Positions 25,412-37,825 of a stretch of DNA of 64,000 nt are shown here, piece after piece. Numbering within the stretch: the stretch's first letter is position 1; each line of letters opens with the position of its first letter. The position numbers and the translations under genes were made by a program. Under the pieces are notes generated by a model. It was given only the letters and a program-made list of their open reading frames with translations. It did not search any database and was not told the DNA's origin. This DNA is from Megamerina dolium (taxonomy: Eukaryota; Arthropoda; Insecta; Diptera; Megamerinidae), in NCBI GenBank assembly GCA_963854835.1, contig OY978526.1, positions 45,405,140-45,469,139 on the forward strand. Reading direction: 5' to 3'.

Positions 25412-27087
25412 CTCTGGATCGATTGACATTGACTCCGATGAGTTGCAGTCATCGCTGATGTTTCTGTTATTCGGTTTGTTGGATTCATTTTTTATATTTC
25501 GCTATTCTCTTCAGCCGTAGCTCAGTGGTTAGTGTGTTCGCCTTCTGATCTGTAGGTCGTGGTTCAATCCCCGGCTGATGCATAACAAATTTAATATAAG
25601 ATTTTTCTTTCGAACGGTATCCACCTGTCGGCAAGCAATTGGCAATTCTTCCGACAGTAACAATTTGCCATGAAAAAGCTTCTAAAGAGAACTCTGTGAC
25701 AAAGCTCGGAAAAAGTGATGTCACAAGTGTTCTGCCGTTCGGAACCGGCTAATATAAGTAGGTCCCTTCTAATATTGTCCAAATTTTAAGACGCACAACA
25801 GTAATGGAAGAGAAGCTCGGCCAATGAGCCCTTTGGGGCTTTAAGTGCCACATATTTATTTTTTTTTTTATTCTCTTCAGCTTGTTTTTTGTTCTATTTG
25901 ATGTGCTTATAGGTAGTATTTGAACTTTTGTTTCTCTTAGTGGTTGGTGTTTGACGTCGTGTAGTGTGTTGTACGAAGGTTTAGGAGCTGTAGTAACGAG
26001 GGATGATGTAGTAGGGAGGGGGGCGGTGACAGGTGGTTTGCTGCTTAGCGTTGTTTTAACTTGGCGCTCTATATTGCTGCTAGTTGGAAGATCGGCGTAG
26101 CTGACAGCGTCTCTCTGGGTGTTTCTTGAGAAGTGTGGTGAGTTTATACTGTTATTGGGAATAGTTGGACTTTTTCTTCTTATCTGTTCGTTGATGTTAG
26201 TTGTTATAGAGGAGTACGTTGTTGCATCGTGTGGATGTCTCTCTCTATAAGTGGTCAAAGTTTTTCTTGTCAACTTTTTGTAGCGTTATTATAGCTTGGA
26301 TCTCTTTTTCCTTTAAGAACACTCTACATTTTTTATCAAGAGTGTGATGATTTGTACTTTCGGCTCCATTATCCAGACAACTGATACATACAGTTGGCTC
26401 TGAATATATTTCCTTTAACTCCCGATCTAAATGGAGATCTCTAGAGCAATTTGAACATATTTTCTTGCTTTTACAAATTTTTGCTGTGTGTCCATACCGA
26501 AAACAACCCAAACACCTAATTGGCAGAAGTATGTAAGGGCGGATCTTAATCTTTTCGTAACCAATTGCGATATCTTCCGGTAAATTTGTATTGGCGAATG
26601 TTAGGATAACTAATCCAGTTTCTGTTAAAGTGTTGTCTTGCTTTTTCATTATTTTCCTGATCTCGCTTATGCTTTGTGATGACAGTTCTTTCGCAATTAT
26701 TTCCTCTGATATGCCTCTTAGGTCGTTCGAGTAGATTACTCCTTTTGAGTAATTGAGTGTATGGTGTTCTGACACTTCTATTTGGATTGATGGCGAGAGA
26801 AAGAGAGAGATCAGCGTGACTAATTTGACAGCTTGCATGTAGGTTTTTGTTTTAATTAATATGTTCCCGTTTCTTAATTTTTTGCATAGCTCCATTTCGC
26901 CACCGCACGTGGAGTCGATCACTTTTTTTATTAGAAAAGACGAGACATTAGATAGATCTTCATTGCTATTAATTCTATTCATAATTAGATATTTTGGACC
27001 GATAGATGATTTTTTTAATACTTTGGTCTTATCAGTTTGTAATAACAATTGACTAGTTGTTTTTATTTTATCCGGTGGTTCATTCAT
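25412..27087 (-). pseudogene. I-clade ORF1 (gag-like, CCHC knuckles)
   Basis: The start MNEPPDKIKTTSQLLLQTDK runs 280 codons, including the RNA-binding knuckle CLGCFRYGHTAKIC and CSNCSRDLH. It shifts frame in the overlap 26273-26245 and continues (YRERHPHDATTYSS, AVSYADLPTSSNIE, NRTKNKLKRI) until the SINE insertion. Beyond the SINE it ends SDDCNSSESMSIDPEAL at 25412. The family role is packaging element RNA. ORF2 starts 95 bp downstream. Confidence 0.8.
25516..25868 (+). mobile_element. tRNA-derived SINE, copy 5 (full length, inside I element)
   Basis: A complete copy: A box TAGCTCAGTGG (25518-25528), B box GGTTCAATCC (25561-25570), body, hairpin tail AGCCCTTTGGGGCTT, TAAGTGCCACATATTTA and a T/A-rich end. 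It is flanked by the 13 bp direct repeat tattctcttcagc at 25503-25515 and 25869-25881. It is the best reference copy of the family in this window. Confidence 0.95.
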
Positions 27088-27150
27088 CTTGGTACCGTAA
27101 AGATCACAATACTTCTGGTGGAATATATGGTCTCTTTTCTTATCTGATCA

Positions 27151-28634
27151 CGTCAAATTGGTAATGTATATACAATGTTATTCAAAAGAAATGAAATGCT
27201 TTTAGTTGATCAAAGAAGAATAAAGTAACGGATAACGGAATATCTTGCACTAAATAACACAACAATAGCGTACGTAGCACAGCCACGTGTAAAATCGTAT
27301 AGTTAACAAAGTAAGTCAATCCGAGAGAGGAATTTTGATGCTCTTATTTTGAAATAAGTGTATAGAAGAAAATCGTCTTTTGATTTTCTTTGTGAAATCT
27401 ATCAAAGTGAAAAATTCGAAAACATATTGTTACAATAACCTTCTTGTTGTATATTAAGGTCAAACATCTCACGTGCATTTGTTTATTCCTTCTTTTCGAT
27501 TATTACTAATTTTATTTTAATTACATCAACTTGTAAATATTTTTTTAAATGTTACAATCATTAAAATAATCAAGCATTTGGTTAAAGCCCATTGTTAATC
27601 TTTAAAAAATTTATAAAAAACATCATTTTGTACGTAACATTTGCACGAAAAACATTTTCAATTCACTTTTGATGTTTCGTTCGCATTTACACGGGAAAAA
27701 AGGTTGTTCGGACTAAAGAATTTTTTAGAGGTAAATGAATCTAAAAAATATTCATTTCACGTTTCATTCTTACATATGCTAAAACATTTAAAACAATCGT
27801 TTATCAAAATTAAATCACAAATGTATGTACTTACATTAAAGATAAACTTTTGGGAACTTTATGCATCTACATAGTTAACTTAAAATATAAATTTATAGCA
27901 GCATTTAAAATACAGAGATCAATAATTTCATAAAAAAACTAAATCAAATACTTATAAGTACTAACCTATCTATTGCAAATTAAAGTTATGGGAACAAAAC
28001 GCCAGGCAATAATTTTAAAATTCTTTTGATGGCTCAAATATTTTACTACTTTCACATATTTGTTTTATTAAAATGTGATTAGCACATTCATAATAGATTA
28101 ATTAAAAAAGAAAAATGATCAAATATGGTAAGTTTCAAGTTTACTGTAGTAGTTGCGGTAGAAATGAGAACAAAGTGGTCGATTTGCCACAATTGTCCGG
28201 ATAGTCTGAACACTGATTACTGATGATAAGGACAAAGCGTGTCTCACATACCTGAAACAAAAACCTCTCTCTCCTCCCCGTGTCTCCCACGCTCACAAAC
28301 AAAATGTATTTCATGTAAATGCTTTTGTGTCTCAAACAGGACCAATATATATGTATATAAATTGAAGTGGGTTATCTGAAACTTTACACAAACTCTTCAG
28401 GTTTGGGAAACGAAACTTACGAAATATTTGCTAGGTGAATTCATACATATGGTGTTAATTGATGATTTGGGGTTTTAAGAAGTTTTACTTCTATCACGTG
28501 TACGCCGTTACACACGCAAATTTGTAAGTAGGTAGATCGCATACGAGCAGTTAATTTTTACAATGAATTTTATTTTGTTAAAGTTTAATTTTAGTGGTTT
28601 TTAGTTACTACAGATACCATCAATGTTACTTTAT
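27151..28634. other. Intergenic AT-rich DNA
   Basis: No gene or repeat was recognised; possibly the 5' untranslated part of the I element near 27100-27300. Confidence 0.5.
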
Positions 28635-28644
28635 CATTTAATCA

Positions 28645-28985
28645 AAAAAAAAAATAAATTAATAAATATGTGGCACTTAAAGCCCCGAAGGGCTCATTGG
28701 CCGAGCTTCTCTTCAATTATTGTTGTGCGTGTTAAATTTTGGACAGTATTAGAAGGGACCTACTTATTTTAGCCGGTTTTCTGAGCTTTGTCACAGAATT
28801 CTTTTAGAAGCTTTTCATGGCAAGTTGTTACTGTCAGGAGAATTGCCAATTGCTTGCCGACAGGTGGGTACCGTTCGAAAGAAAAATCTTTTCCATATTA
28901 AATTTGTTATGCATGAGCCGGGGATTGAACCACGACCTACAGATCAAAAGACCTACACACTAACCACTGAGCCACGGCACCGCAC
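28645..28985 (-). mobile_element. tRNA-derived SINE, copy 6 (full length)
   Basis: The complement starts GGTGCCGTGGCTCAGTGG, has B box GGTTCAATCC, the full body and tail AGCCCTTCGGGGCTTTAAG, and ends in an A run. Direct repeat catttaatca lies at 28635-28644 and 28986-28995. Confidence 0.95.
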
Positions 28986-28995
28986 CATTTAATCA

Positions 28996-31900
28996 CTGCT
29001 TGATTAATATGATACAATTATTTTAAACACTATTCAAATCAAAAACGTCCAAATTATTCGAACGCTGTTCAAACATATCGTGCAGATAAGTTTTAAATAT
29101 TTTAAGGAGTGTTGTCATACTGAAGTTCAATTACTGTTAGGAACAGTTTCGATGTTCAAAACTTAAATAATGTCGACCACTTCATTCACGTTTTAAACAT
29201 GCGCAAGTGCTTCCATTCTTTTCAGCTCGTAGGAAAACAAGACAAAGTTTATTATTGTAATTAAACTTCATATCGATCTGATAGATTGATAAAAAAAGAG
29301 AATCTGGGTTTTCTAGAGAACAATTAGGTTTTATAAGAAAATAATTTATATATTAAATATAAATTTCATTTATTGTCCTGTTACTTTTTTCATAAAGAGA
29401 GATAAACAAATTGATAAACTACAAAAATGAATAATGGAGTCATGTTTTTTATATTAAATAAACGCTATTATACATCAATAAAAGGTATGTTATGCCAATT
29501 AGACAACAACTTTTTTTTATATAAATACTATGATCTTTATTAATAATATTAGATTTGGTAACTTACCAAATCGGAGTATTTATTTATTGGTAAATCGGAG
29601 TATTTATATTAAACTTAATAGAGAAGTGCGTAAATTTAATATTAGAGGTAAGAATGATTTCAATGTGCCATTGTTTAAAGAAGAGGCATATTAAAAATAT
29701 AGAGGACATAAAACTGTGATACAATACTATTTAAGATAAAGCCATATAACTTTTGTATAACTTTAGATATAAGAGAAATCTTGTTGTCATATGTTTAATT
29801 CTTGTTTCAAGTTTTTATTTCTACTTTTCTTAATAATCCTAAAGCAACCTTGGTTTTAATAATGTTAGTTGTTATTTACATATTTTTTGTATTCGTTCTG
29901 ATATAGGCTTTTATAAGCCGTAATTAATAAATAAATAAAAGTATTGTAAACTGTAGCGCAGGCTCATGTTTCTTCACTTCAAAACCATTAATTCTAATCG
30001 ACTACATTGCTGTAGAATTTTTTGGTTAAAAATTACAGGAGTTCTCTGCATATCGCGACCCTAAATGGTCATTTATAGAATCAGATTTATAATTATATAC
30101 TTGGTATACAAAAATCAATAATTACACAGCTCTACAATATCAAGTTTGTTGCACACATGAGAAACTCAAAGAAATTCTGAATGCAGACATTTTACTGTTT
30201 CGTAATCTATTGTGAAATTTGTATGGAACGCGGATAGTTTAAAGTTTCGACGTGCTACAAAAAATAGCCGAAAAACGTATTTTTTTATTTTTCCTATTAA
30301 TGAGAAACATGTTGAAAATTGTTTTCGCTCATAAGTGTTATAATTAATCATTGTGATTTTATATTTAAACATTTATCAGAACTTAATATTTTGAGAGAAA
30401 AATAATTCTTAATGCATCAATTGAATTCAGAAATCAGAGAAAACACATTGTGTTCTTATCGTAAATTTCTAGTTCAACAAAATTAAACCTTTAACTTCTT
30501 TTCTCGGATTTCGTTAAACATTTAATGTAGATGAATTTGATATGCAGTGAATTACGGACTTTTCACCATTATCATTAGATTGCTTCTCCGCTTTATCAAA
30601 ATGCAGGGCACAATATTTTCGATTTATTTATTTCTTGGTAAAATTTAGCCAATTGGACTTAATTTAAATTTAAAAACGATTTTTGTCTTTTGAAATGGTT
30701 AAACTGGTCGGAATATAAATTTACTTGCTTAAATTTGACGAAATATTGGCCATCGATAAGTCTTAATTTATTGTTGAAATAACAATCGATTGTGATTTTA
30801 ATGGGAAAACAGCAAAACGTTTTTCTATACTAAAATAAATAATTCAAATAACAGTTATGCTAAATACATATATTGAAATTGAAAAATAAGATGCACACTA
30901 ATTTACGTACACAATATATAAAAATGCTAAAGATATTTTACATTAATACAATGAAGCAAGAATAGGGTGATGTAAATGCGCTAAACTTAGTTTTTATTTA
31001 AGCAAATTGTATAAAAATGTTGTACAGAATATTTATTTATATGTATACATATGTAGGTACCTATACATATACCATAAGTATATGTAGGTACGTGAATCGT
31101 ACTTAACTATTTTTTGTTTTCTCTATTTTCTTTTATTCTTCACATTGTAAAGTGGCATATTTAACGCTTTGAAGGATTTTTAATATGCGGCAAATTGTTT
31201 TATTTGCTGTTTTTTCATTTTTGTTGTAATTCAAGGACTCTTACTTCGCATTGCATGTATAGTAGATATGAATTTCTATGCACATTACCATTTAACTATT
31301 GTATATGTATGTACCTACACTATACATATATGAATGAATGCGTAAATAGCATATTCAAGTTGTTGTAAAAGTTTGTACAAAATTCCATAACAACTGAAAG
31401 CATATATTGTTGCTGTGTTTTGTTTTTGTATAAAAACAATATAGTTAAGTTACATACTCACAAAAATTGTATAAATAGAACACTTAAAAGTTATAAGCAG
31501 AAATTTGTGTAACAAGTTTTTTTTTTTTTTAATTCTTGTAATGTACGAGATGATGACAAAGTTAATATCAAACAAGGAATTAATGTCAAAGCCTATTTTC
31601 TGAATTGTTGTAGAGAGAATTTTTTCAGATGCAGATGAAAACATATACTTATTAAGTTCGAGTTCTTGATTTTGAAGACTAGCAAATTTAGAATAAACTG
31701 AAAAAGTAAGTAATTCGTAACGGAAAAAAAGTTATATGGCTCCACAGAAAATTGTCATATCTGATTTGTGCGAAAAGTTAATGTCATACATGATATATTC
31801 TTCGTTGCAACAAATGAAATTATCGAGTTAAAATTGTTTCTTTCTACATGTTTCCAGTCATAATAATAATACATAGAATATACTTTTCAGGATATCTGGT

Positions 31901-32749
31901 CATTCCTTCGTGCGGTTACAAACATCTGACCAAAGTGATATAAATATGCAAGCGGTGTGAGTAGACAAAACATTTCGCAACAGTTTCAAAAGAGATCTAC
32001 CTTGATTTAGCATCTAATATGCTCCATGAGTCGTGCTTCACTATACTAAGTATTTGCGAGTTTTGTAGCCGTACAGATGTGAGAGAATCATACTTTTGAT
32101 CTTTCCTTTCCTTTCACATACGTGGCCCATTTTTTATTTTAGATATATCATTGCTTGTTGTTATTGTCCGAGCTCATACTAAATTCAACATTTTTCTGAA
32201 AGTAATCTAGATGAGAAGTAAAATAATGATAAAAGTATTAGCAGGTTAGTTATTGCTTTAGCTGGCTGCTGCGATTTCTGTTGCTCATCTCGTTTCCATC
32301 CCATACAAATACCACTTTACTTTATGTACTTATGTGTATTTGATGCCATTCAGCTTTTGCTACGTAGTACATAAGGTATAGAAATATGTGCGCCGAGTAA
32401 GCACTTAAAGACTTTGGTTGACCGTAAATTGGCCACATTATGGTGTATGCACAGAAGTGTCGTGCAATATCAAAGGTGAACGGCGCAGTAACAGTTATCC
32501 CTTAGTCATATTGCTTGGTTTGCTGGATAATTGAATTGAATATTTCCATACCTATATATGCAGTACTCTGTTGATTGTCTTAAAATTCCACTCTATTGGA
32601 ACTGCATTATATTAGCGTGTCTATGCCGAAATGGAAGTCTTATTACTGACTGAGTTTCAATAAATATTTCATGTAGACAATTTAAATAAGAAATAAAATT
32701 AATTACATAAATACAAAGAAATTCTGAATAGAAGATATCGAATATCGAG
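28996..32749. other. Intergenic AT-rich DNA
   Basis: No gene was found. A short stretch near 31890-31950 (ACAAACATCTGACC, TATAAATATGCAAG) resembles the right end of the long repeats at 44.2 and 53.5 kb and may be a relic of them. Confidence 0.5.
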
Positions 32750-32955
32750 TTACAACTTATGAAAGCCGATACGGCCTTTCGTTCCTACAAAGGAGTCCAG
32801 GGGAAACTGAGGGGACTTAAACGTTTTACAGGCATCGCTCTGTTTAGGGCTTTTGTAGGTTGTAGGAACATCGAGCTGAATGAACAGACAGACGAATTAG
32901 CACGCCTTGGTGAATTTCTCGACACACCTCTCAGCATACATACGTTTTCCTTTTA
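32750..32955 (+). pseudogene. LINE RNase H C-terminal scrap
   Basis: It reads FRSYKGVQGKLRGL, then NIELNEQTDELARLGEF, then DTPLSI. The NE..DELAR block is the last RNase H motif of I/R1/LOA-type LINEs. No further domain is readable. Confidence 0.5.
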
Positions 32956-33505
32956 GTCGCGCTTTTTTCGATCTTTCTTTGTTTTTGACTATATACTTTT
33001 GTCCATTTTTCGGAAAATGATCGTAGACGCAATTGGCTATCGCAACAAAACTATCTCACAGATCTGTATGAAAATTTTGGTGCGTTCTTTTTAATGATTG
33101 ACTTTTTACCCACTCTCGTATATGAGTAGTTTTTGTTCTGTGATTCCAAGAGGACCCTATTCGCAAAAGTTATACTTATGCTTAATCTCAAACGTTTTGT
33201 TATGAACAGTGATGTTTTGTACAAGATGGTGGGACCAATTCGGACCAACACATAATAAAAAATATAGGTCGACTTTTGTACAGATGAATAAGACAACGTT
33301 AATTATATTACACTTCGTTATGAAAAATTATCAAATGGCCACATATATGGTTATCACAGTTTATGGCAAATTTTCCCTTGGCAATTTTAAAAAATTTTGG
33401 TATATGCACATTTTTTGTTTGTTTTTGTTTAGTCTGCAAGCAAAGATACTACTAATGGTTAAAATTGCCACAATTTGACTCATATGTATGTATTTGTGTA
33501 ATGTG

Positions 33506-33812
33506 GTTGCCGTACCACAGTGGTTTGTGCGTTGGCCTTCTGGTCTGTAGGTCGTGGGTTCAATTCCCGCCTGAAGTACAACTTTAATATTTCTTTCGAA
33601 TGGTACCCACCTGTCGGAAAGCAATTGGCAATTTTTCCGGCAGTAACAATTTGCCATGAAAAGCTTTTAAAAGAATTCTGTGACAAGAAAAATTAATTTC
33701 ACAACGGTTCTGCTGCTCGGAACCGGCAAAAGTATGTTCCTTCTAATACTGTCCAAAATTTGATATGCACAGCAGTACTGGAAGAGAAGCTTGCCCAAAG
33801 AGCATTTTTTTT
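33506..33812 (+). mobile_element. tRNA-derived SINE, copy 7 (3' tail cut)
   Basis: It has the GTTGCCGTACCACAGTGG head, B-box-like GGTTCAATTCC and the body. It stops at AAGAGAAGCTTGCCCAAAG followed by a T run, so the hairpin tail is lost. Confidence 0.85.
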
Positions 33813-36139
33813 AGAAGTGGAAGTTGAAAATGTAGTATCATGTCCAGCACACTCTTGTAGCACAAAGCATTTAATCATTTTTCTTTTCCATACATTCCAT
33901 TTTTTTTTGTGAATACTATAATTGTTTCAAGAGCTATAATGATCAATTTTAATTGTTCCTTTATGAATATGTGTCATATTTTTTATCTTTAAGCCTTTTG
34001 AGAGATGTGTATGTGTTTATGAGTAAATTTAGAACAATTCAAAGGTAAATAATCGTAAAATATACAAAATTCTAGGACGGTTGATGCGAAAAAGTCATAG
34101 CAACTACAATATTACTATTATGTATTCGTCGCTTAATCTAGTAAAAGAGACTAACGATAGCGGCAACAGCAGTTCTTTTTTAGTGAAGCAAACATCAATA
34201 AGACGAGTCTGTGGATTCTTGTTGATTAATATGCTTATTTTTTTGGTCAAAGGTTTAAGCGAAGAGGTCAATTGATTTTGGTCAATTATCAATCTAGTTT
34301 CTCTTGTTCATTTGCTCGTAGACACAAGCCCGTTTACATCCTGAGTAATGCAGAGCATTATAGAGATTCTCATGTGAATCAGCATTAAAAACTATTCAAG
34401 TGCTTAATTGCTATGAGCATAGCTTAATAATAATATTTTGTTGCCCTACCATACTGTTGTTATGTTGACGTTTGCATATGTATGTGTTAACAGTTGTGTG
34501 TTTTGAAAGTGAATTGCACTTTCAGACAAACAAGGCCTCCGGTAGTGGTCGATGAGGCAGATAGTATAAGTGCATGTGAATTGCAAGCATAGTACGAGTT
34601 TGCACAATACCTATGTGTACACATTTGTATGTGCAGATTGGGTTTTTGGTAGCAAATCCTTTAATCTGTCTTTCACTTTCACGTTATCATGCTACATACA
34701 TCATACCTATAAGTACACATACAAATACAAATACAATTGCAATATAATTTCGTTTTTTTTTCTCGTTAGCTCTTGGCTGCTCTAAGGTTGATGATGTGCA
34801 GCATTGCTGGCAGTTGGGCCTTTAGTCAACTGTTCGTCTGTCTGGCTAGATGTTTTTGTTCATTCCTCTTGCCTTTATGGTTTCAGGAAGCCAATTGAAT
34901 TGTTTCAATTGCGGCGCTTAACTACTTTGACTACAAACGACTAGAAGTACACACACATACATGACGTGGACGAAGTCAACGCACGTTTTGTGTCAATTTC
35001 TATTTCTATTTGACCATATTTACTGTAGGTATATACGTATGAGTGAATTTACAAATGGGATCGTATGTGTATATGCATATAGGTTTATGGTGTATATATG
35101 TATGCTTGTGTATACGTATCTACAAGTATTAAATTGGTATTTCAAGCTTGATAGTTAGTATGAACTTTTCGTTTGATTTTCATTTGAATTGTACTTTGAT
35201 TGCTAATCCAATGTTTGTACAATGTTTGTACATTTGTTGTATAGCACATTTGTTACACCTATACATAAACGTATATGATGTAGTTTTTTATCCAGGTAAA
35301 ACATCCCATACAATATATAGAAGAAATAAAATAATGAATTGTTTCATATGGAACATTGAGCTGTTCTTTCCTGAATAGGTGCCGCACTATGACAAGGTTA
35401 CTAAAATGTTGTGTAATGCATAACTCACAACGTCATGTGGAGATTAACTCGGTGCGCCACAAACTGAAAAATGGTTTGCTGGTCCAAAGTATTTGAAATT
35501 CCTAGGACGCAATTCTTTATCGTTTACGCCGATCGCTAAGATTATAGGTTTTTTCTCTTCTGACGTTGTGTCAAGCATGTATTTTTTTGTTTTCATTTTG
35601 AGGAAGTTGTGGTGATGAATGTTTACTGAAGCTTTTTTGTATTGGTAGTGTCCACTTTTTTCCATTTTTATGGGAAAATATTGTTGTAACTTTAAAAACA
35701 AATGCCTGCTACCACAGACGCAGTTAGTGGGATTCAATAAAGCTATCGAATGACAGCAGAAAAGATTGAAATATTTTCAATCTGAAAAAGTTCACTAAAT
35801 CCTCTTTGGAGTATCCTATCATTATAATTATGGACAATCATGATATTCGCATATATATAGACGCAAACACTTCGCCAAATAAGTTGGAGGCATTAGATAG
35901 AAGTGTACATGACCTTTGAATTTACAATACAGCTTGCGACATTTGTATGGCATTGCAACCCGGGAAGACTATAACGATTTATGATAGTTCTGAACATTTC
36001 AGAAATGCTTTTCCTCGAACACACGCTCAAAGCGTTGAATTCTAAAGGTTAATATTTGTCTTCTTACGTTACTGATAGACCTAATCCAAAAGAAATTGAT
36101 CAAGCAAACAACCAAATTCAAGTTGCTCAATCAGTTATG
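33813..36139. other. Intergenic DNA
   Basis: No host gene is supported. A 97-codon minus frame at 35444-35737 has no recognisable domain. Short CA/TA-rich tracts occur near 34600-35140. Confidence 0.5.
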
Positions 36140-37545
36140 AATTTGAAATGAATTTTAATCGTTTTTAATTTATTTTATTTTTTTTTATTTTTTTTTTTTT
36201 TACAAGCCTTTTTATTGGATCTTTCTAAAATTACTTAGAAACTAACAATAAGTAATCAAATCTTACAAACTAAATAAAATTATGTGATATTCCCAACGTT
36301 CCATCACAATTTGTTGAGTCACGAGGTATAGCAATTTCACAGCATATTCAGTGTGTCTTTTCTTTTTAATCGACGATGCCCCGTGCTCAGCAACAATTGC
36401 CTAGCAAGGGGATTCGGATGACTGTGTAATTTTTGAATGTAGCTTCTGCAAGACATTGCAACTTCCTCAGAAATTGTGGGTACATTTAAATCTCGATGGA
36501 TGTTAACGTTCCTCATATACCAAGGCGCGTTTACAATAATTCGCAGACACTTGGATTGTATTCGCTGCAATTTTTCGATATTTGAGGGAGATGCGGTGCC
36601 CCAAAACTGAATACCATAAGTCCAGATTGGCTTCAGGATTGCTTTATATAATAGCACTTTGTATTCGAGATTCAACTTTGATCTTTTGTGTATCAGCCAC
36701 CATAACTGATTAATTTTAAGCTTGATCTGAGTTTTCTTTGCCTCTATGTGATTTTTCCAGGTCAGCCTTCTGTCGAATTGAATACCCAAGTACTTTGTTG
36801 AGGAACATTGTGGAACTGATTAGCCATTAATTTTAAGTGGGGGACATGTATCTGGCCTTAGCGTGAAGGTTACATGTACGCTCTTAGATTCATTGACTTT
36901 TACACGCCATTTTGCTAGCCAGATTTCGAGAAAATCGATATGAGTCTGCAGGAGTTTAATAGCTTCTATGGGGGGTTTTTAATTTATGAATTGCAAAACC
37001 CCTTTGAATTGAAATTTTGATTAATGTAGCTGTCGATGGCTGCAGCATCAAAAGAATGGCAATGGCAATTTCCATTTAGTAGCAAAAATGCCATATTAAA
37101 TTTCAATAATGATAACACTGACAGCTTTTCTTCTTCAGTGTTTACAAAACAGTCTAGGTGGTTGTTGTAATGTTTGAAACTTGCTGTAACCTTAAAGTCA
37201 CTTCTATTCGATTCATTGATGCAAATAATACTGAAAAAATTCATCATAGTTTTTTAGACTAGCACGAATGGGATAGATATTGTTGAAGTCCCATCCATCC
37301 TCAATGACGACAATGACAATGGTTCGTCTGTCATAAGGTTGTAATCTCGTTGATACAGCTTTTAAATGAGTTAAGGGTGTGTGAATTTCGAAATGATTTA
37401 ATTATTTTACAGGTCTGGTTGTTTAGTACCAGATAATGCGCCGCAAGTACACAAGAGAGATGTCTTCCAATCAGACCTGTAAAAGTGTGAAGTCATTTTT
37501 ACTTTAAATTCTTTTATTTAAATTTTGAAAAGCTGAACTCCTTTT
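36140..37545. repeat. Tandem repeat unit I (carries Jockey insertion)
   Basis: Blocks here recur in the same order in unit II: TTTTAATTTATGAATTG / TTTTCAATTCATAAATTGG, GATGGCTGCAGC, GACAGC.TTTCTTCT, AATTCATCATA, GAATGGGAT, CAGCTTTTAAATGA.TTAAGG and ATGATT.AATTATTTTACA. Without the insertion the unit is about 0.6 kb. Confidence 0.7.
36173..36974 (-). mobile_element. Jockey-clade LINE, 5'-truncated second copy
   Basis: 802 bp of 3' end, including the T-rich tail on the plus strand, flanked by the 12 bp duplication gtttttaattta at 36161-36172 and 36975-36986. It codes for YKAILKPIWTYGIQFWGTAS and NAPWYMRNVNIHRDLNVPTI (open frame 36789-36337). It is nearly identical to 22122-22800 except for short segments missing from that copy. 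Confidence 0.93.
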
Positions 37546-37825
37546 TTTTGCTGATAAAAATGAATGAGTTCTATTCGTTTTCAATTCATAAATTGGAAAA
37601 CCTAAAGAATTCACACACAATTCAAATTTTGATGAATACAGCAGCAGATGGCTGCAGCCTAAAAAGAATGGGAGTGGCGATATCCATTCGGTAGCAAGCT
37701 GACAGCCTTTCTTCTGCTTCACGTTTTGTTGTTTACAAAATATCTATATGGTTGTTGGATCTATTATTTCTGGGTTGCCATTGGCTTATATTAAATATAA
37801 AGAAAGTATTAAATGCAAAAAATTA

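Larger units (their letters stand above)
19000..27150 (-). mobile_element. I-clade LINE, interrupted by Jockey and SINE
   Basis: The minus strand reads ORF1 with CCHC knuckles (27087-25412), then ORF2 endonuclease, reverse transcriptase and RNase H (25317-about 19095). Excluding the Jockey insertion (22122-24923) and SINE (25516-25868), about 5 kb remains. The 5' end upstream of 27087 and the 3' end near 19000-19090 are not precisely defined. Several frameshifts make it inactive. Confidence 0.85.

Noticed and set aside
35444..35737. 97-codon minus-strand open frame
   Set aside because: No motif, no splice support and no neighbouring coding exons.
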